NCBI GenBank assembly: GCA_903858935.1 | Contig: CAIOKO010000186.1 | Coordinates: forward strand, 1-32,383 | Source of the DNA: an uncultured Schlesneria sp. | GTDB lineage: Bacteria > Planctomycetota > Planctomycetia > Planctomycetales > Planctomycetaceae | DNA: 32,383 bases | Direction of reading: 5' to 3' | Part shown: one piece after another, positions 1 to 7,272 of the stretch | Layout of the letters: every line of letters begins with the position of its first letter | Position numbering within the stretch: position 1 is the stretch's first letter | Notes under the pieces: model-generated | The model's database searches: none | What the model saw: the letters and a program-made list of their open reading frames with translations, nothing else | Told to the model about the DNA's origin: nothing | Translations under genes and position numbers: made by a program

Positions 1-74
1 AGCTGCTGGTTCAGCACCATACCCACTGCTTCTCGCTTGAATTCCGATGTGTGCTTGCGACGTTCTTTCGACAT
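1..74 (-). CDS. IS3-family transposase OrfA, N-terminal fragment (cut by window edge)
   Basis: The minus strand from the ATG at 74 encodes a protein starting MSKERRKHTSEFKREAV, followed by GMVLNQQ. This is the typical basic N-terminus of the IS3 OrfA helix-turn-helix protein (HTH_Tnp_1 type). OrfA binds the IS ends and is normally fused to the DDE transposase OrfB by -1 frameshifting. Only about 24 codons are inside the window, so intactness cannot be judged. Upstream, GAGGAG lies about 12 bases before the ATG and would serve as the ribosome binding site. The family assignment rests on the N-terminal motif alone. Confidence 0.75.
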   Translation of the reverse strand, partial: MSKERRKHTSEFKREAVGMVLNQQ

Positions 75-122
75 GCTCTGGACTCCTCGGGGTTAAGTTT
101 ACTCGCTTTTCCCCGCGCCCAC
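1..122 (-). mobile_element. Partial IS3-family insertion sequence (end carrying the orfA start)
   Basis: The minus strand begins an IS3-type OrfA reading frame at 74, and the roughly 48 bases upstream of it look like the terminal, non-coding part of the element. The outer boundary is placed near 122, where the minus strand starts TGTGGGCGCGGGG. IS3-family ends usually begin with TG, but the other end lies outside the window, so the inverted repeat and target duplication cannot be confirmed. The rest of the element is cut off by the window edge. Confidence 0.6.
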
Positions 123-243
123 ATTTCATGGGCAAGTCCACGGGCTTCTGTTTATTGTCAATTTTTCTTTTGGAATGTCATTAATCACTCTATCAGTTCT
201 CAGATCATCCCAATGTGATTCTGAAGACCCGATTACACAAATT

Positions 244-681
244 TCAGTTGCGACGTTTAAGGTCGCTGACCACAACACCAATTCCGATATTGTCACACGC
301 CTTGCGTAGTCGCGATTCGGTGATGCTGCCTTCATTCGTGCATCGCACAAAGAATCGGTACGCCGCATCAGTCACGGCACGCCGCGCCTGCTTCATTTCC
401 ACATCAGAAACACGGATTGGCGGGTCAGGGGGTTTCGGTTTTGAAAATTCGTCTCTGCTGTCATAGGCCAAGGTCTCATGCTCACTGACGTAACGACTTC
501 GCGCCGATTTCATCTGCTCAAATCGTTGGCCATACCGATCGATTACCTCAACAGCATGGCGAGCCTCAATCAGCCAGAAATCAAGATTTGCTGCCTGAAC
601 TGCGAGTTGATATCGGCTGAGCATCATAAACCGCGAAAGCTGACTGGCGATCAGGTTCGCGACTTCTGACGAGTAAGACAT
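244..681 (-). CDS. Hypothetical protein, planctomycete-style small family
   Basis: This encodes 145 residues with an ATG start at 681. It has no signal peptide and no membrane segment. The N-terminal half (about residues 1-75) is predicted helical, with the stretch NLDFWLIEARHAVEVIDRYG; a short proline-rich linker (KPKPPDPPIR, about residue 81) follows, and then a second helical half containing DAAYRFFVRCTNEG. From memory this two-part layout resembles a small protein family found repeatedly in planctomycete genomes, with no known function. No catalytic motif is visible. It stands alone between the IS end and a repeat-bearing gap. Being next to an IS could mean it is accessory. That it is a real gene is likely; its function is unknown. 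Confidence 0.6.
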   Translation of the reverse strand: MSYSSEVANLIASQLSRFMMLSRYQLAVQAANLDFWLIEARHAVEVIDRYGQRFEQMKSARSRYVSEHETLAYDSRDEFSKPKPPDPPIRVSDVEMKQARRAVTDAAYRFFVRCTNEGSITESRLRKACDNIGIGVVVSDLKRRN

Positions 682-702
682 CGTTAGAAAGCTCTTTCAT
701 GA

Positions 703-832
703 GAATTCTGCCACTGATACACACAGAACCACACAGATAAAGAGGAATAAAATCGAAAGAAACACCTTGGCCTGTCTATTCAATTTCTTGTATTTATCAG
801 TGCGAATCTGTGTTCATCTGTGGCAAAAATTC
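703..832. repeat. Imperfect inverted repeat of the 'ATCTGTGTTCATCTGTGG' intergenic type
   Basis: The arm at 703-741 (GAATTCTGCCACTGATACAC onward) is an imperfect inverted copy of the arm at 793-832 (TTTATCAGTGCGAATCTGTG onward, then TTCATCTGTGGC). About 50 bp of AT-rich sequence separates them. The right arm resembles a repeat I recall from intergenic regions of many bacterial genomes, so this is probably a dispersed repeat rather than a gene-specific structure. The rest of the gap 682-1038 holds no convincing gene. Confidence 0.45.
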
Positions 833-964
833 TTTGCTTTCGCACGGCCCGCCGTTGTCTCTGGCTATTTCAACAGACGGCCCTTCAGGCTGGAAGATTG
901 AGCGAAAAAGTCGTCGTCAACGGTTTGTTTGAATGGACTCACCCACTGTTATCCCACAATTTCA

Positions 965-1020
965 AAATCCGGGAATCGCACTTCTTGATGCCTCGTAACA
1001 AAATGAACCAACCCGGATTT
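965..1020 (-). other. Inverted repeat just downstream of the esterase/gluconolactonase gene
   Basis: AAATCCGGG (965-973) is perfectly inverted as CCCGGATTT (1012-1020), with a 38-base spacer. The repeat lies 19 bases past the stop of the minus-strand gene ending at 1039. It could be a 3' processing or termination structure, but there is no run of T after it on the minus strand, so it is not a classical intrinsic terminator. Confidence 0.3.
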
Positions 1021-1038
1021 ATCGCCAGAGACTCTCGC

Positions 1039-2760
1039 TTATAACCGAGGATTCCCTGGCTTATTTGGGACATCCCAGCCGTTGGCGCCCTTTACCTTCA
1101 CTTTGCGGGAGTAAACCCGATCTCCGCAAGTGCAGTACAGAACATCGAAATTCTCGCCACCGAATGTCAGGTTCGAAACTTTTCCATTGGGGGTCGGGAT
1201 GATGCAGTTGACTCGACCTGGCTGATCGCAGACCTGCAGGCCGAGTCGCGTCGCGACCCACACTCGGCCATCCCGATCGCAGCGGACGCCGTCGGCTCCA
1301 CTGTCTTCCGCCGTGTCGGGGACATGCAGATGAAAGTACTTTTGTTTGTGAGCCAGCGATCCGTCGGCCTGAATCTGGTAGCTGTAAACCCAATGAGTGC
1401 GACTGTCGGCGACGTACAGCAACGACTGGTCGGGCGACATGCAGATGCCGTTCGAGAATCTCAAACCCGTATCGACAACCGTCTTTTCGCCCTTGGAATT
1501 GATGTAATAGACCTTGCTGGGGTCCGTTCCATTCCAGCCGGGGTTCGTCACATAAATCCCGCCGTTATGGGCCACGACAAGATCGTTTCCTCGAAAACCG
1601 TCTGCGATCACTGAGGAGTTGCCTCCAGCGTCCCATGCAAGGACCTGGCTTGTTGTACCCGCGTTCGCGTACAGGCGTCCGTCGGGCCCAAAGGCCTGAC
1701 CGTCCCCCTTCTTCGAATCACTTAGAAACTCTTTAACGGTCCCCTCCGATGTCACCTGAAACGTTTTGCCCGCTCCGACATCGTTGAAAAAGACCTGACC
1801 CTTGGCGTTCGCCACTGGTCCTTCGGTGAACTGATAACCTTCGCCAACCAGCTTCCAGTCTTCGCCGGGAATCAAAATCTCCTGAATCTGTGGCGAACCT
1901 TTTCCAGCCTTGATCCCGGCGGGCCAGTCCTTCCATAACCATCGCATCGCGTCAGGAAACAGCTTCGTTGCGTGTTCGCCGTTATGGCCCCCTTCGCCCC
2001 ACTCGTGAGTCACTTCGTAACCGGCGAAGACCAGCGATCGTTCCATCGCCTGATTGGCCATCCACCAGTCGCCACCGTAAATGTTCAGGTCGTTGCTGCC
2101 GTCTTCCAGAAAGATCCGAAGCGGTTTCGGTTCGTATTTGCGAATCAGCGTCGAATAGTTCTGTCCGCCCCGCAGTCCCACATAGGTTCCAATCGCGCTG
2201 AAGACGCGACGAAAAGCATCGGGCCGTTCCCAGGCTGCTGTGAATGCACAAATCGCTCCACTGCTCGCTCCGCCAATGGCTCGATCGTTGCCATCCTTGG
2301 AAAGCTTGATCGCTCGGCCATCGGCGGTAGTTCTGGTCTCGACGTTCGGCAATAACTCGTCCAGCACGAACCGAGCGTATCCGTCACCCAGGCCATCATA
2401 TTCAAAGCTGCGATTGAAGCGTGGCAATGCCTGATCTGATGTCGGTTTGACAATTCCTGGTGTGACAAACACCCCGATCGTGATGGGCATTTCACCCTTG
2501 CTGATCAACGTGTCGAAAACTTCCGGTGCTTTGTATTGAACACCATCCTGATTGACGTAAACGCACGCGGGTTTGGCGGGGTCATATTGTTTCGGAACGT
2601 AGATTGAAACTTCACGGGTTGTCCCGGGAAAGATCTTTGATTGATCGAACGTGTACTTGATGATTTCGCCTTTTGGTGTCTCTTGTGCAGACGCCGATGA
2701 CGAAACCAACAGAGCACCAATAAAAAAACAAACTGCAAGACGGTCAAAAATGAGCTGCAT
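1039..2760 (-). CDS. Exported esterase fused to SMP-30/gluconolactonase-like domain
   Basis: This encodes 573 residues. The ATG at 2760 is chosen because it directly precedes a good signal peptide (MQLIFDRLAVCFFIGALL, cleavage after ASA near residue 25); the frame stays open 26 codons further upstream but that part is not signal-like. Domain 1 (about 30-300) is an alpha/beta-hydrolase of the enterochelin esterase/esterase D type: nucleophile elbow GASSG with Ser166, and a GGHNGEH segment giving a likely catalytic His. Domain 2 (about 315-570) is an SMP-30/gluconolactonase-type propeller, with FTEGP, SNGICMSPD and DGVRCDRDG carrying the usual Glu, Asn and Asp metal ligands. The two domains would hydrolyse an ester and a lactone respectively, outside the cytoplasm; substrates are unknown. 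It lies 88 bp downstream of the M16 protease on the same strand and may share its transcript. Confidence 0.85.
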   Translation of the reverse strand: MQLIFDRLAVCFFIGALLVSSSASAQETPKGEIIKYTFDQSKIFPGTTREVSIYVPKQYDPAKPACVYVNQDGVQYKAPEVFDTLISKGEMPITIGVFVTPGIVKPTSDQALPRFNRSFEYDGLGDGYARFVLDELLPNVETRTTADGRAIKLSKDGNDRAIGGASSGAICAFTAAWERPDAFRRVFSAIGTYVGLRGGQNYSTLIRKYEPKPLRIFLEDGSNDLNIYGGDWWMANQAMERSLVFAGYEVTHEWGEGGHNGEHATKLFPDAMRWLWKDWPAGIKAGKGSPQIQEILIPGEDWKLVGEGYQFTEGPVANAKGQVFFNDVGAGKTFQVTSEGTVKEFLSDSKKGDGQAFGPDGRLYANAGTTSQVLAWDAGGNSSVIADGFRGNDLVVAHNGGIYVTNPGWNGTDPSKVYYINSKGEKTVVDTGLRFSNGICMSPDQSLLYVADSRTHWVYSYQIQADGSLAHKQKYFHLHVPDTAEDSGADGVRCDRDGRVWVATRLGLQVCDQPGRVNCIIPTPNGKVSNLTFGGENFDVLYCTCGDRVYSRKVKVKGANGWDVPNKPGNPRL

Positions 2761-2848
2761 TTTTCTGTCCGTTTGTGAGTGAAGGGGATGGGATAAATTG
2801 CAAAGGTGGTAGGCCTCGAAGCTCGACCCACCCTGCATTTCACGGCGA

Positions 2849-4072
2849 TCAGTTCTTGAGTGGGCCGACGCCGATGGTGGTCATCTGGCCGAGTGGGAAT
2901 TGGTCGAGCAACGAACGAATGTCGTTCAGTGTAATGTTCTGAACGATCGCTACATCGTCGGCGATGCTGCGGTATTCACGTCGGAACAGCCAGTTGTTGC
3001 CGAGTCCCCCCAGTCGTCCCATCGGTCGCTCGCCCCGTAATACCAGACGCGAGCAAACTTTGTTCTTGGCCTGTTCAAGCTCATCCGCTGTGACGCCTCG
3101 CTTGTTCACGTCGGCGTAGATCTTGGCGATTCGCTTGAGGTTGGATTTCGTCTCTTCGGGCGGCCCGTTAAGGAAGGTCAGATACGCACCGGTCTCTTCG
3201 TATTCGTAGTAACCCATCTCAGCCGACTCAACCAGGCCGGGATCGAGTAGGTCCCAATAGAGTCGGCTATTACAGTCGTCACCAACGATGACTGACATCA
3301 GTTCGGCAGCGAACCGTAGCGGGTCGCTGCCCGATGGTGCGGGAGAAAGCTGAATGATCTGCTCCTGTTGGCATTCGTCTTTCGCAATGTATTTCGTGGA
3401 TGGCTTGGGCGTTGCGCGCATCACCTTGCGATCCGATTTTCCCTTTGGCCAATTCGCGCAATGACGATTTGCCAGTTCCAGGACTGTTGGCCAGTCGGTC
3501 TGTCCCGTGACTGCAAGTACGATATTTCCCGCGAGATAATGTTGGCGGTGATACTCACGCATCTGTTCGGATGAAAGTCCACCGACGCTCTCGGTCGTAC
3601 CCAGGACCGATTGGCCAAGCGGGTGTCCGTGGAAGTGAGCCTGCATTGCGTTGTCGTAGGCGACGGACGAGGGCTGGTCGGCGTACATGCCGATCTCTTC
3701 CAGAATCACTTTCTTCTCGACATCGAAATCGTCCTGACGCAATGTGGGAAACAGAATGCTCGACTGGATTTCAAACGTCTGCGGCAAGTATTCAGGCAGT
3801 GTGGCAGCGTAGTAAACCGTACTCTCTTCACCGGTGGCGGCGTTGTTGTCGGCACCCACTTCATCGAAGATCCGGTTTACGTCTTCGGCCGTGAAACGTT
3901 CGGTTCCCTTGAAGGCCATGTGTTCGAGAAAGTGGCTGACGCCCGAAACTTCTGGGGTTTCATCGCGAGCACCCGCCTTCACATAAAAGCCGAACGCAAC
4001 GCTATGCACGTCAGAATTCGTTTCGGCAACAACTTCGAGTCCGTTTTCCAGCGTCGTATGATGAAAGGACAT
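2849..4072 (-). CDS. M16-family zinc metallopeptidase (insulinase/processing-peptidase type)
   Basis: This encodes 407 residues from the ATG at 4072. The inverted zinc motif HFLEH is at residues 47-51 (two His ligands and catalytic Glu50). The third ligand is in VILEEIG near residue 126, the spacing expected for M16. The segment after the motif (MAFKGTERF) is the classic M16B sequence. The N-terminal half is the active domain and the C-terminal half the inactive partner domain, ending with the conserved region RGERPMGRLGGLGNNW. There is no signal peptide, so it is probably cytoplasmic. The 407-residue length matches single-gene bacterial M16B proteases such as YmxG/PepR. An R/Y-containing substrate-binding region is plausible but not resolved. 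It sits between the DUF4380-like gene (151 bp upstream) and the esterase fusion (88 bp downstream), all on one strand. Confidence 0.93.
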   Translation of the reverse strand: MSFHHTTLENGLEVVAETNSDVHSVAFGFYVKAGARDETPEVSGVSHFLEHMAFKGTERFTAEDVNRIFDEVGADNNAATGEESTVYYAATLPEYLPQTFEIQSSILFPTLRQDDFDVEKKVILEEIGMYADQPSSVAYDNAMQAHFHGHPLGQSVLGTTESVGGLSSEQMREYHRQHYLAGNIVLAVTGQTDWPTVLELANRHCANWPKGKSDRKVMRATPKPSTKYIAKDECQQEQIIQLSPAPSGSDPLRFAAELMSVIVGDDCNSRLYWDLLDPGLVESAEMGYYEYEETGAYLTFLNGPPEETKSNLKRIAKIYADVNKRGVTADELEQAKNKVCSRLVLRGERPMGRLGGLGNNWLFRREYRSIADDVAIVQNITLNDIRSLLDQFPLGQMTTIGVGPLKN

Positions 4073-4223
4073 GCAATCTTTCTGATGGACAACTTTGTAA
4101 ACCAGACGGAGTCACTCGTCGGTATTTGTAACGTTAAAGGTTTACCCAAGTTTTCGAACCGTTTCCAGAGGCTCACGAGGTTGTGACAAGATTCGGTTCG
4201 AAGATTGCCGAAACAATATCGCG

Positions 4224-5276
4224 TTACTGCCTGGCGGTTTGAGTCTTGACCAACGTGTCGAGCGACTTCAAATCAATCTGTTCCCCTTCCCTTGGGAATT
4301 GAAACGGCAATAGCCACCACTCCTCTGTAAACGACGCCGATTCACCCGGCTGCAATCGTTCTCGTGGACCGATCGGTTCGAGTTCAATACGTGGTCCCGT
4401 TGGATACCAGACCGAGATCGTCAATCCCGCAGCTTCGTTATAGACACGGTCCGGAAATGTCGGAAACCGTTTCACGAACAGCGTATTGTTGGGCATCAGA
4501 TACCCCAACCATCCGGCGGTTGCGTCAAATCCCAATTTTGGTTTGCGAGGTGGGGCCAGGATTTCCAGAAAGCCGTCCCGTTCGCGAATCTTCTCGTCCG
4601 TGTTTCGGACGTTAATGGTCGCACTCTCTTCATACATCGCATATTTGGAGGGGAAACGACTTGGTCGGTCGCCGAGTGGAATAACGCAGATTCCGCCACC
4701 GGGCGAGAAGGATCGACCCCAGTGACACACCTCGCGGACTTCTTTGCCGATGTTATGGATCGTTTGCTTACAGGCTAGATGGATCGTCGATTTCGCTTCG
4801 GACGTGTCACCTTCAACCAACTGGAAATCACGGACAAGCCGAATCCCCGCCCGATCGTCTTTCTGACTTGTTAATCTGGCAGAAGACTCCCCAGTGATCT
4901 CGTGAGACCATTCGCCCGACCACAACTCGGGGTGTGGAATGACGGTGAGTTCAGGGCCATAGTCAAATCGGCCTGCTGTCGCTTTGACGGGATTTCCGGG
5001 CTGCCATTGCTTTTCGGCGTCTTCCATAAACATCGAGTCCTTTCCGTCGACCGAGAACTCGAGAACACGTCCGCCAACCTGAGGGCAAAGTACGACTCGG
5101 GCATTTTTCCGCTTTAATTCGATGGCCCGCGAATAGCCATGGTATTGGATCACACCTGCATTTGATGGTGCTGGCTGAACCCCTAGAGCTTTTTGAGGAT
5201 CTGCGGCACTCACCAGAGACGTCAATGAACCGAGTATGAATCCCAGGGCAGCGGTCAAATGCGGCGTTCCAGCCAT
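4224..5276 (-). CDS. Exported DUF4380-like protein
   Basis: This encodes 350 residues from the ATG at 5276. An N-terminal signal peptide (LTAALGFILGSLTSLVSAAD, cleavage near residue 24) points to export. The body is predicted mostly beta, with PQVGGRVLEFSVDGKDSMF near residue 65 and a C-terminal EEWWLLPF. This resembles DUF4380 and galactose-mutarotase-like folds, in which a beta-sandwich presents a carbohydrate-binding face. No enzyme activity can be assigned. The adjacent divergent gene is an exported amidohydrolase; the 155-bp space between them must hold both promoters. It is probably the first gene of the leftward group running through the M16 protease and the esterase fusion. The export and fold calls are reasonably sure; the role is not known. 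Confidence 0.75.
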   Translation of the reverse strand: MAGTPHLTAALGFILGSLTSLVSAADPQKALGVQPAPSNAGVIQYHGYSRAIELKRKNARVVLCPQVGGRVLEFSVDGKDSMFMEDAEKQWQPGNPVKATAGRFDYGPELTVIPHPELWSGEWSHEITGESSARLTSQKDDRAGIRLVRDFQLVEGDTSEAKSTIHLACKQTIHNIGKEVREVCHWGRSFSPGGGICVIPLGDRPSRFPSKYAMYEESATINVRNTDEKIRERDGFLEILAPPRKPKLGFDATAGWLGYLMPNNTLFVKRFPTFPDRVYNEAAGLTISVWYPTGPRIELEPIGPRERLQPGESASFTEEWWLLPFQFPREGEQIDLKSLDTLVKTQTARQ

Positions 5277-5431
5277 CAGCGGGTTCCGTTAACGAGGTCA
5301 ATGTTTCGACGCGAGAGAGATCACTTAACATACGAAATCAGTAGATGGGGTGCACGTAACTGACTACGATTTATTAACTCCAATGGCCAGCTCGTGGCGG
5401 CATAAACTGCTCTCAATCTGAAGGATCTCCG

Positions 5432-7120
5432 ATGAAACGTTTCATGGTGCTGACTTTGTTTTTGCTTTTTCCAATCGTGGCGAATTGTGCCGACACCGCC
5501 GATGTCATCTATCACGGCGGCGATATTGTCACGGTTGACGATAAGAATCCGACTGCTGAAGCACTGGCCGTTTTAAAAGGAAAGATCGTCGCGGTCGGGA
5601 CGAAGGCTGATGTGCTGAAACTCAAGGGAGAAGCCACCAAGCTGGTTGACCTGGGCGGAAAAACACTGGTTCCCGGGTTCCTTGATGGACACAGTCATTT
5701 CATTAACTGCCTGCAGGTCGCTAATCAGGCGAACTGCTTCGCTCCCCCCGCAGGTCCAGGCAAGTCGATTGCCGACATCATCGCTTCCTTGAAAGCGACC
5801 GAGTCCAAGTTCAAGATCCCTAACGGCGAATTCATTGTCGGTTATGGATATGACGGCAGTGCCATTACTGACGGGCGCGAGATGACTGCGGCGGATCTGG
5901 ACGCTGCGTTTCCAGATAATCCTGTTTTTGTCCAGCACGTGTCGCTGCACGGAGCGGTCTGTAATTCGGCTGCGCTTAAGAAATTCAAGATTTCGAAAGA
6001 GACGCCAACTCCGCCGGGAGGGGTCATTGTTCGTAAACCGAATTCGATGGAACCGGAAGGTCTGTTGATGGAAGCGGCCTGGATGTCGGTCTTTATGAAT
6101 CTGCCAAAGCCATCGGAAGCGGAGCTACTGACCCGATTCCAGGAAGGCCAGGCGATTTATGCCGCAGCCGGCATCACGACTGCACAGGAAGGGGCCACAA
6201 TGCGGGGAGACGTCGCTCTTTTGCAAAAGGCTGCGGCGCAGGGATTACTGACTATTGATGTTGCTGCCTACCCATTCGTGACCGAAGCCGAAACCGTTTT
6301 CAAAACGACTCCTCCAGCGAAGTTTGGAGAATACTCAAACCATCTGAAACTTGCCGGGATCAAGATCACACTCGACGGATCGCCTCAGGGACGAACCGCC
6401 TACTTTACGACCCCCTACCTGACAGGTGGGCCGGGGGGTGAAAAGAACTGGCGTGGCGAACCCCTGTTTCCGAAAGCTCAAGCGGAAGAGTTCATCAAGT
6501 TTGTCTACGACAACAATTTGCAGCTGATCATTCACTGTAACGGTGACGCGGCAATCGACATGTTTCTGGAATGCCACGAAAAGGTAGCCAAAGACCGGTT
6601 CGCTGATCGACGAACAACGGTCATCCATTCGCAGTTCGTGCGAAGGGATCAGCTCGAAAAATACGTCGATTACAAAATCATGGCCTCGTTCTTCACCGAA
6701 CACTGTTTTTACTTTGGTGAGACTCATCTAAAGAATCGAGGGAAAGAACAAACGTTCTTTCTCAGTCCGATGAAGACCGCTCTTGAAATGGGGATTCATT
6801 GTGCCAATCACACGGACTTCAATGTCTCGCCGATCGACCAGTTGTTTGTGATGTGGTCGGCCGTCAATCGCATCTCACGTAAGGGAGAAGTCATTGGACC
6901 CGACCAGAGAATTACGCCAATACAGGCGCTAAAAGCTCTGACGATCGATTCGGCACATATGTATCAGGAAGAAAAAACCAAAGGCTCGCTCGAAGTCGGC
7001 AAACGGGCTGACCTGGTGATTCTTGACAAGAATCCACTTAAGGTCGATCCGATGTCGATCAAGGACATCAAAGTAGTCGAGACGATTAAGGACGGGAAAA
7101 CGATCTACGTAGCGAAGTGA
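5432..7120 (+). CDS. Exported amidohydrolase, YtcJ-type (Amidohydro_3)
   Basis: This encodes 562 residues. The ATG at 5432 follows an AAGGAT ribosome binding site (5421-5426) and starts a signal peptide (MKRFMVLTLFLLFPIVANC). The small N-terminal beta domain (about 22-80) leads into the metal-dependent barrel at PGFLDGHSHF, where His87 and His89 are the HxH metal pair. Later ligands are in IHCNGDAAID, VIHSQF and NHTDFNVSP, the last giving the conserved Asp. The C-terminal TKGSLEVGKRADLVILDKNPL closes the composite domain. YtcJ-type enzymes hydrolyse amide or ring-amide bonds; the substrate is unknown here. A paralogue follows 152 bp downstream in the same orientation, with a large inverted repeat in between. 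Confidence 0.9.
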   Translation: MKRFMVLTLFLLFPIVANCADTADVIYHGGDIVTVDDKNPTAEALAVLKGKIVAVGTKADVLKLKGEATKLVDLGGKTLVPGFLDGHSHFINCLQVANQANCFAPPAGPGKSIADIIASLKATESKFKIPNGEFIVGYGYDGSAITDGREMTAADLDAAFPDNPVFVQHVSLHGAVCNSAALKKFKISKETPTPPGGVIVRKPNSMEPEGLLMEAAWMSVFMNLPKPSEAELLTRFQEGQAIYAAAGITTAQEGATMRGDVALLQKAAAQGLLTIDVAAYPFVTEAETVFKTTPPAKFGEYSNHLKLAGIKITLDGSPQGRTAYFTTPYLTGGPGGEKNWRGEPLFPKAQAEEFIKFVYDNNLQLIIHCNGDAAIDMFLECHEKVAKDRFADRRTTVIHSQFVRRDQLEKYVDYKIMASFFTEHCFYFGETHLKNRGKEQTFFLSPMKTALEMGIHCANHTDFNVSPIDQLFVMWSAVNRISRKGEVIGPDQRITPIQALKALTIDSAHMYQEEKTKGSLEVGKRADLVILDKNPLKVDPMSIKDIKVVETIKDGKTIYVAK

Positions 7121-7128
7121 TCGAAGAG

Positions 7129-7225
7129 GGGTTCGGGTGTTCAAATTTCAAAATTGGCCCCGTGGATAATCTTGTCGAGGAAAATCGCTCGACCAGCCAA
7201 TTTTGAAATTTGAACGCCCGAACCC
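7129..7225. repeat. 97-bp palindromic element with 29-bp near-perfect inverted arms (MITE- or attenuator-like)
   Basis: The arm at 7129-7157 (GGGTTCGGGTGTTCAAATTT onward, ending AAAATTGG) is inverted at 7197-7225 with a single mismatch, which would be a G-U wobble in RNA. The 39-base centre contains a second hairpin, GTCGAG / CTCGAC. The element starts 9 bases after the stop of the first amidohydrolase and ends 47 bases before the start of the second. There is no T run, so it is not a standard terminator. It could be a small non-autonomous mobile repeat or a structure that controls expression of the second gene. Confidence 0.8.
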
Positions 7226-7272
7226 AGAACCTACGGCCAACAAATTCACAATTCGCGCAAGGTTCAACAACC

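Noticed and set aside
3611-4186. 191-residue plus-strand ORF
   Set aside because: Exactly antisense to the M16 peptidase, which has clear motifs; a frame shadow.
4153-4202. TTCGAACCG / CGGTTCGAA inverted repeat between the DUF4380-like and M16 genes
   Set aside because: Thirty-two-base loop and no T run, so neither a terminator nor a clear operator; probably incidental.
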